This document shows positions 1 to 7,326 of a stretch of DNA of 64,000 bases, in pieces (position 1 is the first letter of the stretch; each line of letters begins with the position of its first letter). The notes beneath the pieces were generated by a model that worked only from the letters and a program-made list of their open reading frames with translations, had not been told where the DNA came from and did not search any database. The DNA is taken from NCBI RefSeq assembly GCF_029017505.1, contig NZ_JAQGEI010000022.1:1-64000 (forward strand). Direction: 5' to 3'. This DNA comes from Sedimenticola hydrogenitrophicus (GTDB lineage: Bacteria > Pseudomonadota > Gammaproteobacteria > Chromatiales > Chromatiaceae). Position numbers and translations under genes: made by a program.

Positions 1-1
1 C

Positions 2-301
2 AGCTCCGCGAAACCCGATGCCTGGTGGCTCGATTTTGCCGAAAACATTGCTTAGGAGGGGGCGGAGGATATCGTGACCTACGCAATGTATTTGGTCACT
101 GCACGGATCTGGGGGTTGGCAATCCGACTGGTGGCTACCGGCCCAATCCGTTGGTTGGCAGGCCACGGGGTTGATCGCAGCAGAGACTTGATCGGAACAC
201 TCACTGCGGCGTTCAATGAGGCCGGTCCCTCGTTAATCGCCCTACCGATCGACTATCGGGAAAATGGTGAATTAACCCGTCTGCCTACCCCATCCTTATA
301 A
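2..301 (+). pseudogene. C-terminal remnant of an acetolactate-synthase-like TPP enzyme
   Basis: The frame ending at 301 translates to a tail containing FNEAGPSLIALPIDYRENGEL, close to the conserved C-terminal end of catabolic/biosynthetic acetolactate synthases (typically ...GPTLIxVPIDYRENxKLT). The same frame has an in-frame stop at about position 53, and only about 40 codons look conserved, so this is a decayed fragment, not a gene; a 75-codon ORF starting at 74 remains open by chance. It may extend left of the window. It is not the glyoxylate carboligase that a complete oxalate/glyoxylate pathway would want, because the tail motif is of the acetolactate synthase kind. The family call rests on that short motif alone. 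Confidence 0.5.
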
Positions 302-463
302 AAACATTTAATCAGGCAACTCAATAACTTGTGCGGCGCACAATTGTATTAGTACCGGCTTTTTTTACATCAAAATGGACTCGTAGAAACGTTACTTTCG
401 CACACATCCACTTGATATTTATCGTTTTTATTAATCCGCTCCGATATATTAATTATACAGTAT

Positions 464-483
464 TTGGTACTTTACATACCTAA
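464..483. promoter_or_regulatory. weak copy of the GTATAC-type operator
   Basis: This stretch (TTGGTAC-N6-ATACCTAA) matches 15 of 20 positions of the strong copy upstream of sucC at 26799-26818; both outer arms are kept and the centre differs. It lies about 83 bp before the small membrane-protein ORF at 566 in an A+T-rich region. It is the weakest member of the set and could be chance. Confidence 0.3.
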
Positions 484-565
484 TAATACATATTATACTC
501 CGCAACATATGGTTTTTCCGCACTGCAACATTTTTTAACTACCCATACTTTATGAGGGCTTTACC

Positions 566-805
566 ATGAACTTGAACGACTCAATCACAAAATCTGAAAC
601 CTCGGACAGCAGCTGCATAATCCTTGGTGTTTTCCAGGCCTTGGTCGGTGTCCTGCTGGTGATCGCATCCATTTACGGGTTTTCTGTTCTGCAGAGCTAT
701 GTTGTCTTGATTCCTGCCTTGATGGGCTCAGCCCTGCTGGTTAACGGTGTGCGTGCATTTGCCTTCAAATGCGTCGTTTACAAAATGCTCACCAGCGAAC
801 GGTAA
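566..805 (+). CDS. small two-helix membrane protein, unknown function
   Basis: The ORF encodes 79 residues. After a polar N-terminus (about 1-18) there are two hydrophobic stretches, about 20-41 and 46-66, ending in a short basic tail, so it should be an inner-membrane hairpin. A modest GAGG lies about 10 bases before the ATG. I do not recognise the family. A long A+T-rich leader (300-565) precedes it and carries a degenerate copy of the island-wide GTATAC operator, which is the only hint of a link to the oxalate genes. It could be spurious, but the clean hydrophobic pattern and the Shine-Dalgarno-like sequence favour a real gene. Confidence 0.45.
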   Translation: MNLNDSITKSETSDSSCIILGVFQALVGVLLVIASIYGFSVLQSYVVLIPALMGSALLVNGVRAFAFKCVVYKMLTSER

Positions 806-1010
806 GAAGCGTGCTCAAACCGCGGTCCACGCACCCCGCGTGGACCGCGACTGCCTGATCCAGCCCCGGGCAATCCGTCACTCGCCACTCTGACCCCACC
901 AACCAGCACCTCCTGAAGAAATCGCGCTGGCCAGCAAACATCAGCCCGCTGCCAGCCATTCCCTGCCGCCCTTGAAAGCGCCGGATTATGGCGACCGTCT
1001 ATTTGTATGT

Positions 1011-1027
1011 GGTATTATGTATACACC
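1011..1027. promoter_or_regulatory. GTATAC-type operator before mobB
   Basis: On the minus strand the site reads GTATACATAATACC inside GGT..ACC arms, 12 of 14 matches to the core GTATACAATATACC found before sucC and the panE-like gene. It sits about 48 bp upstream of the preferred mobB ATG (1075), in a promoter or operator position. Its presence links cofactor maturation to the same putative regulon as formate dehydrogenase. Confidence 0.5.
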
Positions 1028-1074
1028 AATCGTCGATCCAACAAGCGGGCAGCGCGGCACCCTTGGAGACAGGT

Positions 1075-1620
1075 ATGAATGATTTCCCACTCCCGATCAT
1101 AGGCTTTTGCGCCTACAGCGGGATAGGCAAAACCACACTGCTCACCAAGCTTATCTCTCTTTTAACAACAGAGGGGATAAGAGTCGGTGTCGTCAAGCAC
1201 GCCCATCATGACTTTGATACTGATCATCCGGGCAAAGACAGCTTCGAACTGCGCCACGCCGGGGGCAGCCAGATGCTGGTTGCGTCACGCCGGCGTACCG
1301 CTCTGATTGTGGAGCATAAGAATCCACTGCGGGAACCCAGGTTGGCGGATGTGCTAACAAACCTCAGACTGGAGGATCTGGACCTGGTACTGGTCGAGGG
1401 ATTCAAACAGGAGGCGATCCCAAAGATTGAACTACACAGAAGCGGCATGAACCGGCCACTTATTTTCCCCAGCGATACGAACGTCGTCGCCATCGCCTGC
1501 GATTACGAGATCGACCCGGGCAATCATCCAGTGGCAACCCTGGACATCAACAACATCCAGCAAATCTGCCTTTTTATTCGACAATACATGCCGAACAAGC
1601 GGGTTGCCGCCATTCGTTGA
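1075..1620 (+). CDS. mobB: molybdopterin-guanine dinucleotide biosynthesis adaptor MobB
   Basis: This is a GTP-binding P-loop protein that helps convert Mo-molybdopterin into the MGD form needed by enzymes of the DMSO-reductase family. The N-terminus has a Walker A (GFCAYSGIGKTTLLTKL), followed by the MobB-typical VGVVKHAHHDFDTDHPGKDS stretch, and LVEGFK near residue 105. I start at 1075 (MNDFPLP..., 181 aa) because GGAGACAGGT stands just before it and family homology begins there; an in-frame start at 988 would add 29 unlikely residues. It stands alone on the plus strand at the edge of the oxalate island. Its likely clients here are the formate dehydrogenase alpha subunit and SoeA, both bis-MGD enzymes. 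No mobA is visible in the window. Confidence 0.9.
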   Translation: MNDFPLPIIGFCAYSGIGKTTLLTKLISLLTTEGIRVGVVKHAHHDFDTDHPGKDSFELRHAGGSQMLVASRRRTALIVEHKNPLREPRLADVLTNLRLEDLDLVLVEGFKQEAIPKIELHRSGMNRPLIFPSDTNVVAIACDYEIDPGNHPVATLDINNIQQICLFIRQYMPNKRVAAIR

Positions 1621-1653
1621 ACGACCAAGCCTGCATTAGCGGTTGATTGAGGC

Positions 1654-1689
1654 AAAAATACCCCTTGAACAGGTGCTCAAGGGGTATTT
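1654..1689. terminator. bidirectional hairpin terminator between mobB and oxc
   Basis: A perfect 13-bp stem (AAATACCCCTTGA with its complement TCAAGGGGTATTT) encloses an 8-nt loop between the convergent mobB and oxc genes. The minus-strand product ends in a T run (GTATTTTTGCC), so it should stop oxc transcripts best; it may also serve mobB. Confidence 0.8.
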
Positions 1690-1890
1690 CATATAGGCTG
1701 CAGCCAACTATTAACTCTGCAATCACACAGATCATCCTGATCGATTTCGCTTTTGCAATAATACACAAACAGGGAATTGGCTTTTATTTCAAAAGCGCAT
1801 GCCGGCCGACTGCCGGCGGCGGCACGTCCCTGTACCGCTACTAACCAACGATAATACTTGCCAGGTCGCTAGTGCCTGGCTGCCGGCTTG

Positions 1891-3600
1891 TTACTTCTTG
1901 CCAATCTGACTGACCACGTTCAGGTTGCCGATACGGCCAGATTCAACACCAGCGGCCGGATCGATAACGGCGTCAATGAGGGTCGGCTTGCCAGACTTGA
2001 TCGAGGCCTCGAGTGCCGCAGCCAACTCTTCAGGCGTGGTAACACGTACGCCTTTACCCCCGAAAGATTCCATCATCTTATCGTAACGAGTAGCCGGGTT
2101 GAACAGCATGCAGGAAACCTGGTGTGCCGGGCTGTTCTCATCCCCCCGGTAGATACCGCCGTTATTCATGATGATAACGGTTACTGGCAGGTCATAACGG
2201 GTAATAGTCTCAAGCTCCATACCAGCGAAACCGAATGCGCTGTCGCCTTCAACTGCCACGACCGGCTTATCGGTAACAGAAGCCGCGGCAACGCAGGCCC
2301 CCATACCCATACCCATAATACCCCAGGTACCGGAATCCAAACGACGACGCGGCAGGTACTGATCGACAATCATGCGGCAGTTATCGAGTGCATTGGCACC
2401 TTCATTAACCAAGGTGATGTCAGGGTAGTTCTTCAGCACGTCACGAATGGCACCGAGGGAATTCGCGTAGTTCATTGCCGGGGTAGCCGTATTGATCCTG
2501 GCATTCAGCTTGGATTTGCTGGCGGCCACCTTTTCAGCAAGCGCGCCAGTCCAATCAGTGCTGGTAGCCATGCCTTTCAGACCCGCGCGTAACGCTGACA
2601 CGCAAGATTCGATATCACCTACCAGGGGTGCATCGATCTTGACGTTGCTGTCCATTTCGTTAGCTTGGATGTCGATTTGAACGAATTTCTTAGCCCCACC
2701 CCAGGTTTTACCCTTACCATGAGAGAGCAACCAGTTCAGACGGGCGCCCACCAACACGACAACGTCAGACTCCTTGAGGGCAAGGGAACGAGCGGCAGCC
2801 GCACACTGTGGATGGGTATCGGGCACCAGGCCCTTGGCCATTGACATCGGGGTGAAGGGAATGCCGGTCTCTTCGATCAGCGCCTTGATCTGCTCATCGC
2901 ACTGCGCGTAGGCAGCCCCCTTGCCAAGCAGAATCAGTGGTTTTTTAGCACCTTTGATCAGCTCAACAGCACGCGCGACCGCATCCGGAGCCGGCAATTG
3001 TGCCGGGGACATATCAACCGGTGCAAACAAGGAGTTCCCACCTTCTACGGCATCCACTGTTTGGCCCAACAGCCTGGCAGGAATATCAAGGTATACTCCA
3101 CCTGGACGACCGGAAAGGGCCGCGCGCATTGCGCGTGCCACACCAACACCAATGTCTTCAACACGATTAATGCGGTAGGAAGCCTTGGCGTATGGACGGG
3201 CCATATTCAGCTGATCCATCTCTTCGTAATCGCCTTGTTGCAGGTCGACGATTTCGCGTTCGCTGGAACCACTGATAAGAATCATCGGGAAGCAGTTGGT
3301 GGTGGCATTCGCCAGTGCGTTCAGCCCGTTCAAAAACCCCGGAGCGGATACCGTCAGGCAGACACCAGGTTTTTTCGTCAAATATCCGGCGAATGACGCG
3401 GCATAACCTGCGTTCACCTCGTTTCGAAAACTGTAGAAACGGTTACCGCGTGCTTGCCACAGGCGACCAAGCTCGGTAACAGGGATACCAAGAAGCCCGT
3501 ATATGGTGTCGATACCGTTCATCTCTAAGGCTTCCATAATAAGGTGGAAACCGTCTGTCAGTTCAGTGCTTTCAGGTAGTATTGCTGTTTCGTTACTCAT
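1891..3600 (-). CDS. oxc: oxalyl-CoA decarboxylase
   Basis: A thiamine-diphosphate enzyme that converts oxalyl-CoA to formyl-CoA and CO2. The 569-residue product follows the Oxalobacter formigenes enzyme, as I remember it, almost colinearly: ELTDGFH near the start, the [16 protein letters not shown] block with the TPP-activating Glu, [20 protein letters not shown], the [14 protein letters not shown] nucleotide-domain segment, and the TPP/Mg motif [12 protein letters not shown]...NNGG. The C-terminus ends VVSQIGKK, as in characterised Oxc. These blocks separate it from acetolactate synthase and glyoxylate carboligase. It is monocistronic, with a GTATAC-type operator about 134 bp upstream and a strong terminator downstream. 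Its partner CoA-transferase (frc) lies about 10 kb away on the same strand. Confidence 0.97.
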   Translation of the reverse strand: MSNETAILPESTELTDGFHLIMEALEMNGIDTIYGLLGIPVTELGRLWQARGNRFYSFRNEVNAGYAASFAGYLTKKPGVCLTVSAPGFLNGLNALANATTNCFPMILISGSSEREIVDLQQGDYEEMDQLNMARPYAKASYRINRVEDIGVGVARAMRAALSGRPGGVYLDIPARLLGQTVDAVEGGNSLFAPVDMSPAQLPAPDAVARAVELIKGAKKPLILLGKGAAYAQCDEQIKALIEETGIPFTPMSMAKGLVPDTHPQCAAAARSLALKESDVVVLVGARLNWLLSHGKGKTWGGAKKFVQIDIQANEMDSNVKIDAPLVGDIESCVSALRAGLKGMATSTDWTGALAEKVAASKSKLNARINTATPAMNYANSLGAIRDVLKNYPDITLVNEGANALDNCRMIVDQYLPRRRLDSGTWGIMGMGMGACVAAASVTDKPVVAVEGDSAFGFAGMELETITRYDLPVTVIIMNNGGIYRGDENSPAHQVSCMLFNPATRYDKMMESFGGKGVRVTTPEELAAALEASIKSGKPTLIDAVIDPAAGVESGRIGNLNVVSQIGKK

Positions 3601-3733
3601 TAGGAATTACGCCTTCATTCTTTAGTTAATAATGAACGTCTCTTTCAACGCCCCCTCGGCTCAAGCCATGAACCACTGGTCATTCCCAAGGCCATTAATT
3701 CCTAAGGCCATCTAGCGTGGTTTCTGGAATATT

Positions 3734-3747
3734 GTATACCAGATACT
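3734..3747. promoter_or_regulatory. GTATAC-type operator before oxc
   Basis: GTATACCAGATACT matches 11 of 14 positions of the core GTATACAATATACC. It lies 134-147 bp upstream of the oxc start codon in a 650-bp stretch that otherwise holds only a decayed ORF. Confidence 0.5.
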
Positions 3748-3854
3748 TACTGTTGGCCAGTATCACACCCAAAAAGTCATCACAAAAAACGCGCTTGTAA
3801 CCGGCCGGCCCGCGCACTGATTGAGGCCTGGAAACCCGCTCTGCCATTACCTGA

Positions 3855-4154
3855 CCAATAAGACCAGCAGTTGGGCCGCTTCAAAGCCGGACATCACCGA
3901 TCGTCCAGCCGGAAAAACGCATCGGCCGTAACGACAAGCGGAAGCTCAGCGACAGCATCGGGGCCTATCAGCGGAGCGAGACACCCCTGGTGGTACTGAT
4001 AGCGCTCCTGCGCCACTACTTCAGGCTGCATCACAATCCGCACATGGAGAAGCCGGTCTACCTAAGGCCGCATCCGCAGAAGCTGGGCTGCGCAATGCCC
4101 TGTAGCGACGATCACATCGACACGGCGCATGATGAGTGGCGGAGCAGTGCTTGA
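3855..4154 (+). pseudogene. remnant of a DUF1722 (YbgA-like) protein C-terminus
   Basis: The open frame ending at the TGA at 4152-4154 reads ...VQPEKRIGRNDKRKLSDSIG..., ...TPLVVLIALLRHYFR... and KPVYLRPHPQKLG, which mirrors the end of the DUF1722/YbgA family (typically ...LIxLLRHHxRRHPxPYLxxQxYLxPHPxEL). No start, N-terminal domain or upstream continuation is present; a stop lies in frame at 3852. It is therefore a truncated, probably dead fragment lodged between oxc and the chemoreceptor gene, marking past rearrangement. Nothing else recognisable fills 3601-4248 apart from the operator at 3734. Confidence 0.55.
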
Positions 4155-4248
4155 CTGCCGAACTTGAGCATATGTGGCACTTTGCAGTCGTGATAGGCGG
4201 GGCAAGGCCCCACCACAAACCGCTTACTGATCTAAAATAGCATTCGGG

Positions 4249-5898
4249 CTAGACCCGAAACTTCCCGACCAGGCTCTGCTGCTGGGCGGCTAGCTGACTG
4301 AGCTCCTCGCTGGCCATGGCGGTCTGCTGTGCCCCGTCGGCGGTCTGCGTGGCCATCTCGCTGATGCTGACCACACTGCGGCTGACCTCCTCGGTCACGG
4401 CCCGCTGCTCTTCGGCGGCACTGGCGATTTGGGCCGTGGTATCGGAGATGCGCGACACCTCCTCCACGATGGCGTCTAGAATCCGGCTGGTTGCCTCCGC
4501 CTCCTCCACCGTCGAGCGGGCCTCTTCGCGGCCGGTCTCCACCGATCGCGCGGCGAGCGCGGCGGCGTCCTGCAGACGCTCGATCATCTCGCGGATCTCC
4601 TTGGTCGATTTCTGCGTGCGGCTGGCCAGCGTGCGCACCTCGTCCGCCACCACCGCGAAGCCGCGGCCATGCTCGCCGGCGCGGGCCGCTTCGATGGCGG
4701 CATTCAGTGCCAGCAGGTTGGTCTGCTCCGCCACCCCCTGGATGACGTCCACGATCTGGCCAATCTCCTGGCTGTCGACTACCAGCCGGTGTATCGCCTC
4801 GGCTGCGCTCTCGACCTCCTGCGCCAGTTGGCCGATGTGCCTGGTGGTCGCCATCACCTGTGTACGCCCTTTGCTCACCTGTTCGTCCGATTCACGGGCG
4901 GCGCTGGCGGTATGGGTAGCGTTTTGCGCCACCTCGACGGCGGTGGCGGACATCTGGTTCAGTGCGGTGGCCACCTGAGCGGTTTCCGATCTCTGGGTCT
5001 GCACGCTCTGGCTGGTCTGGGTTGTGATCACCGACAGCTCCTCCGCGGCCGCCGCCAGCCGGACAGTGACATCCGAAACCTGTCGAATGATCTCCTGCAG
5101 CTTGTCGATGAAGCGGTTGAAGAGCCCGCTCAGCTGGCCGAACTCATCCCGGCCGTGCACCTCCAGGCGACGTGTCAGATCGCCCTCCCCTTCGGCAAAC
5201 TCCGACAGGCTGGCCATGACCAGCCGCAGTGGCCGGGAGATCTGCATGGGGAACCACACGCCGAATACCAAACACAGCGCCAGACCCAGCCCGGACGAGA
5301 CCAGCAGGGTGGCTCTCGCCTCGCCCCCCATCTCCTCGGCGGAGATGACGGCCGCACGGGAGGCCGCCTCGGCGAGTTCGGTCAGCTGGTCGATGCGGCT
5401 GCGTGCCTGCTGGAATTTGTCGCCGAGTTCGGTATAGCGCTTGATGGCCAGGATGCGGGTAGCTTCGCTCGCATCCGCGGCGCGCTCATCGAGCACCGCC
5501 TGGGTCGCCTTGTCCCACTCGCCAATCAGCTGTTCGAACTGAACCTTCAGCTCACGCATCTGCGCGGTCATGGGCATGGACTGGGAAAACTTGCCGATCC
5601 GCTCGAGCGCCTGGGAGACATTCTCGTCGCGATCCTTGAGGATCCGCGCATAGTTGTCCGAACCGGGCTCGATGGCCAGAGTTTCCCACTGGGCGGTGAC
5701 GGCCTGATAGAGATCACGGTCAGCCTGCAACAAATAGTCCAGGGCGGGCATGTAGGACTCGCCCAGCAGCACGGTCTGATTGCCCAAATGACGGATGCCG
5801 ATCCAGCCGGCGACCGCCACACCCAACAGTATCAGTGAGATAGCGAGAATGACGGCGCGAAGTTTCGTTTTGATGGAGATGTCGTGTAGGGAATTCAT
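4249..5898 (-). CDS. methyl-accepting chemotaxis protein
   Basis: A transmembrane chemoreceptor of 549 residues. TM1 covers about residues 13-35; a periplasmic, mostly helical domain of about 160 residues looks like a four-helix-bundle sensor ([15 protein letters not shown]...); TM2 is about 200-218; a HAMP segment follows ([23 protein letters not shown]) and then a long cytoplasmic coiled coil with the conserved hairpin tip [20 protein letters not shown]. It has no C-terminal CheR-tether pentapeptide. It lies between oxc and the glcG-like gene, with an operator-like site about 33 bp upstream, so the ligand may be oxalate or a related carboxylate (inference only). Its third codon positions look more G+C-rich than its neighbours. 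Confidence 0.95.
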   Translation of the reverse strand: MNSLHDISIKTKLRAVILAISLILLGVAVAGWIGIRHLGNQTVLLGESYMPALDYLLQADRDLYQAVTAQWETLAIEPGSDNYARILKDRDENVSQALERIGKFSQSMPMTAQMRELKVQFEQLIGEWDKATQAVLDERAADASEATRILAIKRYTELGDKFQQARSRIDQLTELAEAASRAAVISAEEMGGEARATLLVSSGLGLALCLVFGVWFPMQISRPLRLVMASLSEFAEGEGDLTRRLEVHGRDEFGQLSGLFNRFIDKLQEIIRQVSDVTVRLAAAAEELSVITTQTSQSVQTQRSETAQVATALNQMSATAVEVAQNATHTASAARESDEQVSKGRTQVMATTRHIGQLAQEVESAAEAIHRLVVDSQEIGQIVDVIQGVAEQTNLLALNAAIEAARAGEHGRGFAVVADEVRTLASRTQKSTKEIREMIERLQDAAALAARSVETGREEARSTVEEAEATSRILDAIVEEVSRISDTTAQIASAAEEQRAVTEEVSRSVVSISEMATQTADGAQQTAMASEELSQLAAQQQSLVGKFRV

Positions 5899-5930
5899 TT
5901 ATCTGATCACTCAATAGACGATAAAAATCC

Positions 5931-5944
5931 GTATTCCATATACC
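5931..5944. promoter_or_regulatory. GTATAC-type operator before the chemoreceptor gene
   Basis: GTATTCCATATACC matches 12 of 14 positions of the core GTATACAATATACC. It lies 33-46 bp upstream of the chemoreceptor ATG, where it would overlap a promoter. Confidence 0.4.
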
Positions 5945-6063
5945 TTTTCAAGCGGATATTGGTCTACTACATTCAGGGCCGAGCGGGGTTGATCATTGCA
6001 CTACCGAAACAACAGTAATCTGCCCATGCGGGCGATACATACTGCCAGCATGGGCCAAGAAGA

Positions 6064-6474
6064 CTAAACCGTACCAATTTCCAGGGCGGCGATCCCGGCG
6101 CGTGCCACTCTGGCATCTTCGCCCGCCTTGACTCCCGAGACACCCACCGCCCCCACTACCTGGCCATCAATGATAATTGGCACACCCCCCTCCAGCGGAA
6201 CCACCGGCATGGCCAGTGCCGCATAGCGACCGTTATTCACCATATCCTCAAAGACCTTACTTGCTTTACCGGTCAACACGCAGGTGCGGGCCTTTTCCGG
6301 AGCCACCTGCGCGCTCATTAGTGGAGCATCATCCATGCGCTGCAGCCACAGGGCGTAGCCGCCTGCATCACACACAGCAATACTCACGGCCCACCCATGG
6401 GAAATCGCTTCAGCTTCAGCGGCCGCTGCAATTTTTTTCGCGTCCGCCAACATCAGTGCTTTGGTATCTCTCAT
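6064..6474 (-). CDS. GlcG/HbpS-family protein
   Basis: A small (136 aa) protein of the GlcG/HbpS family (DUF336 type), often encoded with glycolate, glyoxylate or diol operons and shown in some members to bind haem. Family hallmarks are ALMLADAKKIAAAAEAEA at the N-terminus, VSIAVCDAGGYALWLQRMD, the central MSAQVAPEKARTCVLTGKAS, and the GG-rich end VPIIIDGQVVGAVGVSGVKAGED. There is no signal peptide, so it should be cytoplasmic. GAGGAT stands about 7 bases before the ATG. Its place in the oxalate island matches the usual link of the family to C2-compound metabolism; the molecular role here is unknown. Confidence 0.85.
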   Translation of the reverse strand: MRDTKALMLADAKKIAAAAEAEAISHGWAVSIAVCDAGGYALWLQRMDDAPLMSAQVAPEKARTCVLTGKASKVFEDMVNNGRYAALAMPVVPLEGGVPIIIDGQVVGAVGVSGVKAGEDARVARAGIAALEIGTV

Positions 6475-6914
6475 TTTGTCTATCCTCGTAATTTTAGATA
6501 AGTCGGCGGTCCAGGAGACCTCTGGTCCATTCAGAGGCTCTCGATGTCATGGACATACCTCCCACCATCAACCACACTGATTGGCCGGTGACGGGGAAAC
6601 AAAAAATCGCTATCGGATTTTCGTGTTCTACTACTGCCCAGGATGGCAGTAATCGTCGCTTCTCCAGGTGTGGCGTAATTCGTTCAGATCGGTTACAGCA
6701 GCTTGCAGCTGAATGACGTTGAAATATCTGCCTTGATAAGCCCCCCAGACAAACAGGCTAATCATCAATCTGGCACTGTTTAAAAAAGCGAATCCTTCCC
6801 CTCCTGGGAGACAGCCCGGTGTATCGGGATTGAATCATCGCGCCTTGAATGCCGGCACCTGCATACCGCAGACAGGAATTAATCGGCTGTTATATCTCTC
6901 ACACCCGCCCTGGA
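6475..6914. other. 440-bp non-coding stretch
   Basis: No ORF with a credible start, no repeat and no GTATAC-type site was found here. It should contain the promoter of the glcG-like gene and the 3' end of the ppc-dehydratase transcript, but no clear terminator hairpin could be identified by eye. Confidence 0.4.
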
Positions 6915-7268
6915 TCAGGTAGACGGCTCCCATAAAGTATCGACATGGGAAGCACAGATAAAATCGTTAACCGACAAACCGTTAAGGGAATGCGTTGTAT
7001 AACGGATCATGCAGCGGTTATAACTCACCTCGAAATAGGGATGATGATCCTCCTTGTGTACCAGTTCAGCGACCTGATCAACAAACTTCATGGTCTCGTA
7101 AAAATCCCGGAACCTGAAGTTACGTGACAGGCTGCGGTTATCTACACTGATCGCCCAATCCGGATGTAGCTGCTCACACAACGACTCCGCATCTTCATGG
7201 GTCAGCGGGGACTCATCACCCTCAAACACGGTACAGCCCGCGGTTTTCAAATCGATTGCTTTGACCAT
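6915..7268 (-). CDS. pterin-4a-carbinolamine dehydratase-like protein
   Basis: A 117-residue member of the pterin carbinolamine dehydratase (PhhB/DCoH) family. The signature HHPYFEVSYNRCMIRYTTHS followed by LNGLSVNDFICA corresponds to the family's [ED]DHHPxxxxxYNxVxxxxxTH...GLTxxDxxxA. The family recycles oxidised tetrahydrobiopterin; members close to molybdoenzyme genes have been proposed to act on molybdopterin, which is tempting beside formate dehydrogenase and mobB but unproven. It follows ppc by 58 bp and is probably co-transcribed. A GGAGG-type ribosome site stands just before the ATG. Confidence 0.85.
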   Translation of the reverse strand: MVKAIDLKTAGCTVFEGDESPLTHEDAESLCEQLHPDWAISVDNRSLSRNFRFRDFYETMKFVDQVAELVHKEDHHPYFEVSYNRCMIRYTTHSLNGLSVNDFICASHVDTLWEPST

Positions 7269-7326
7269 TTCTCCTCCTTCTTTATGGTAAATAATTCACT
7301 GCAGGGGCACTGAGCGAAAACAGAAA

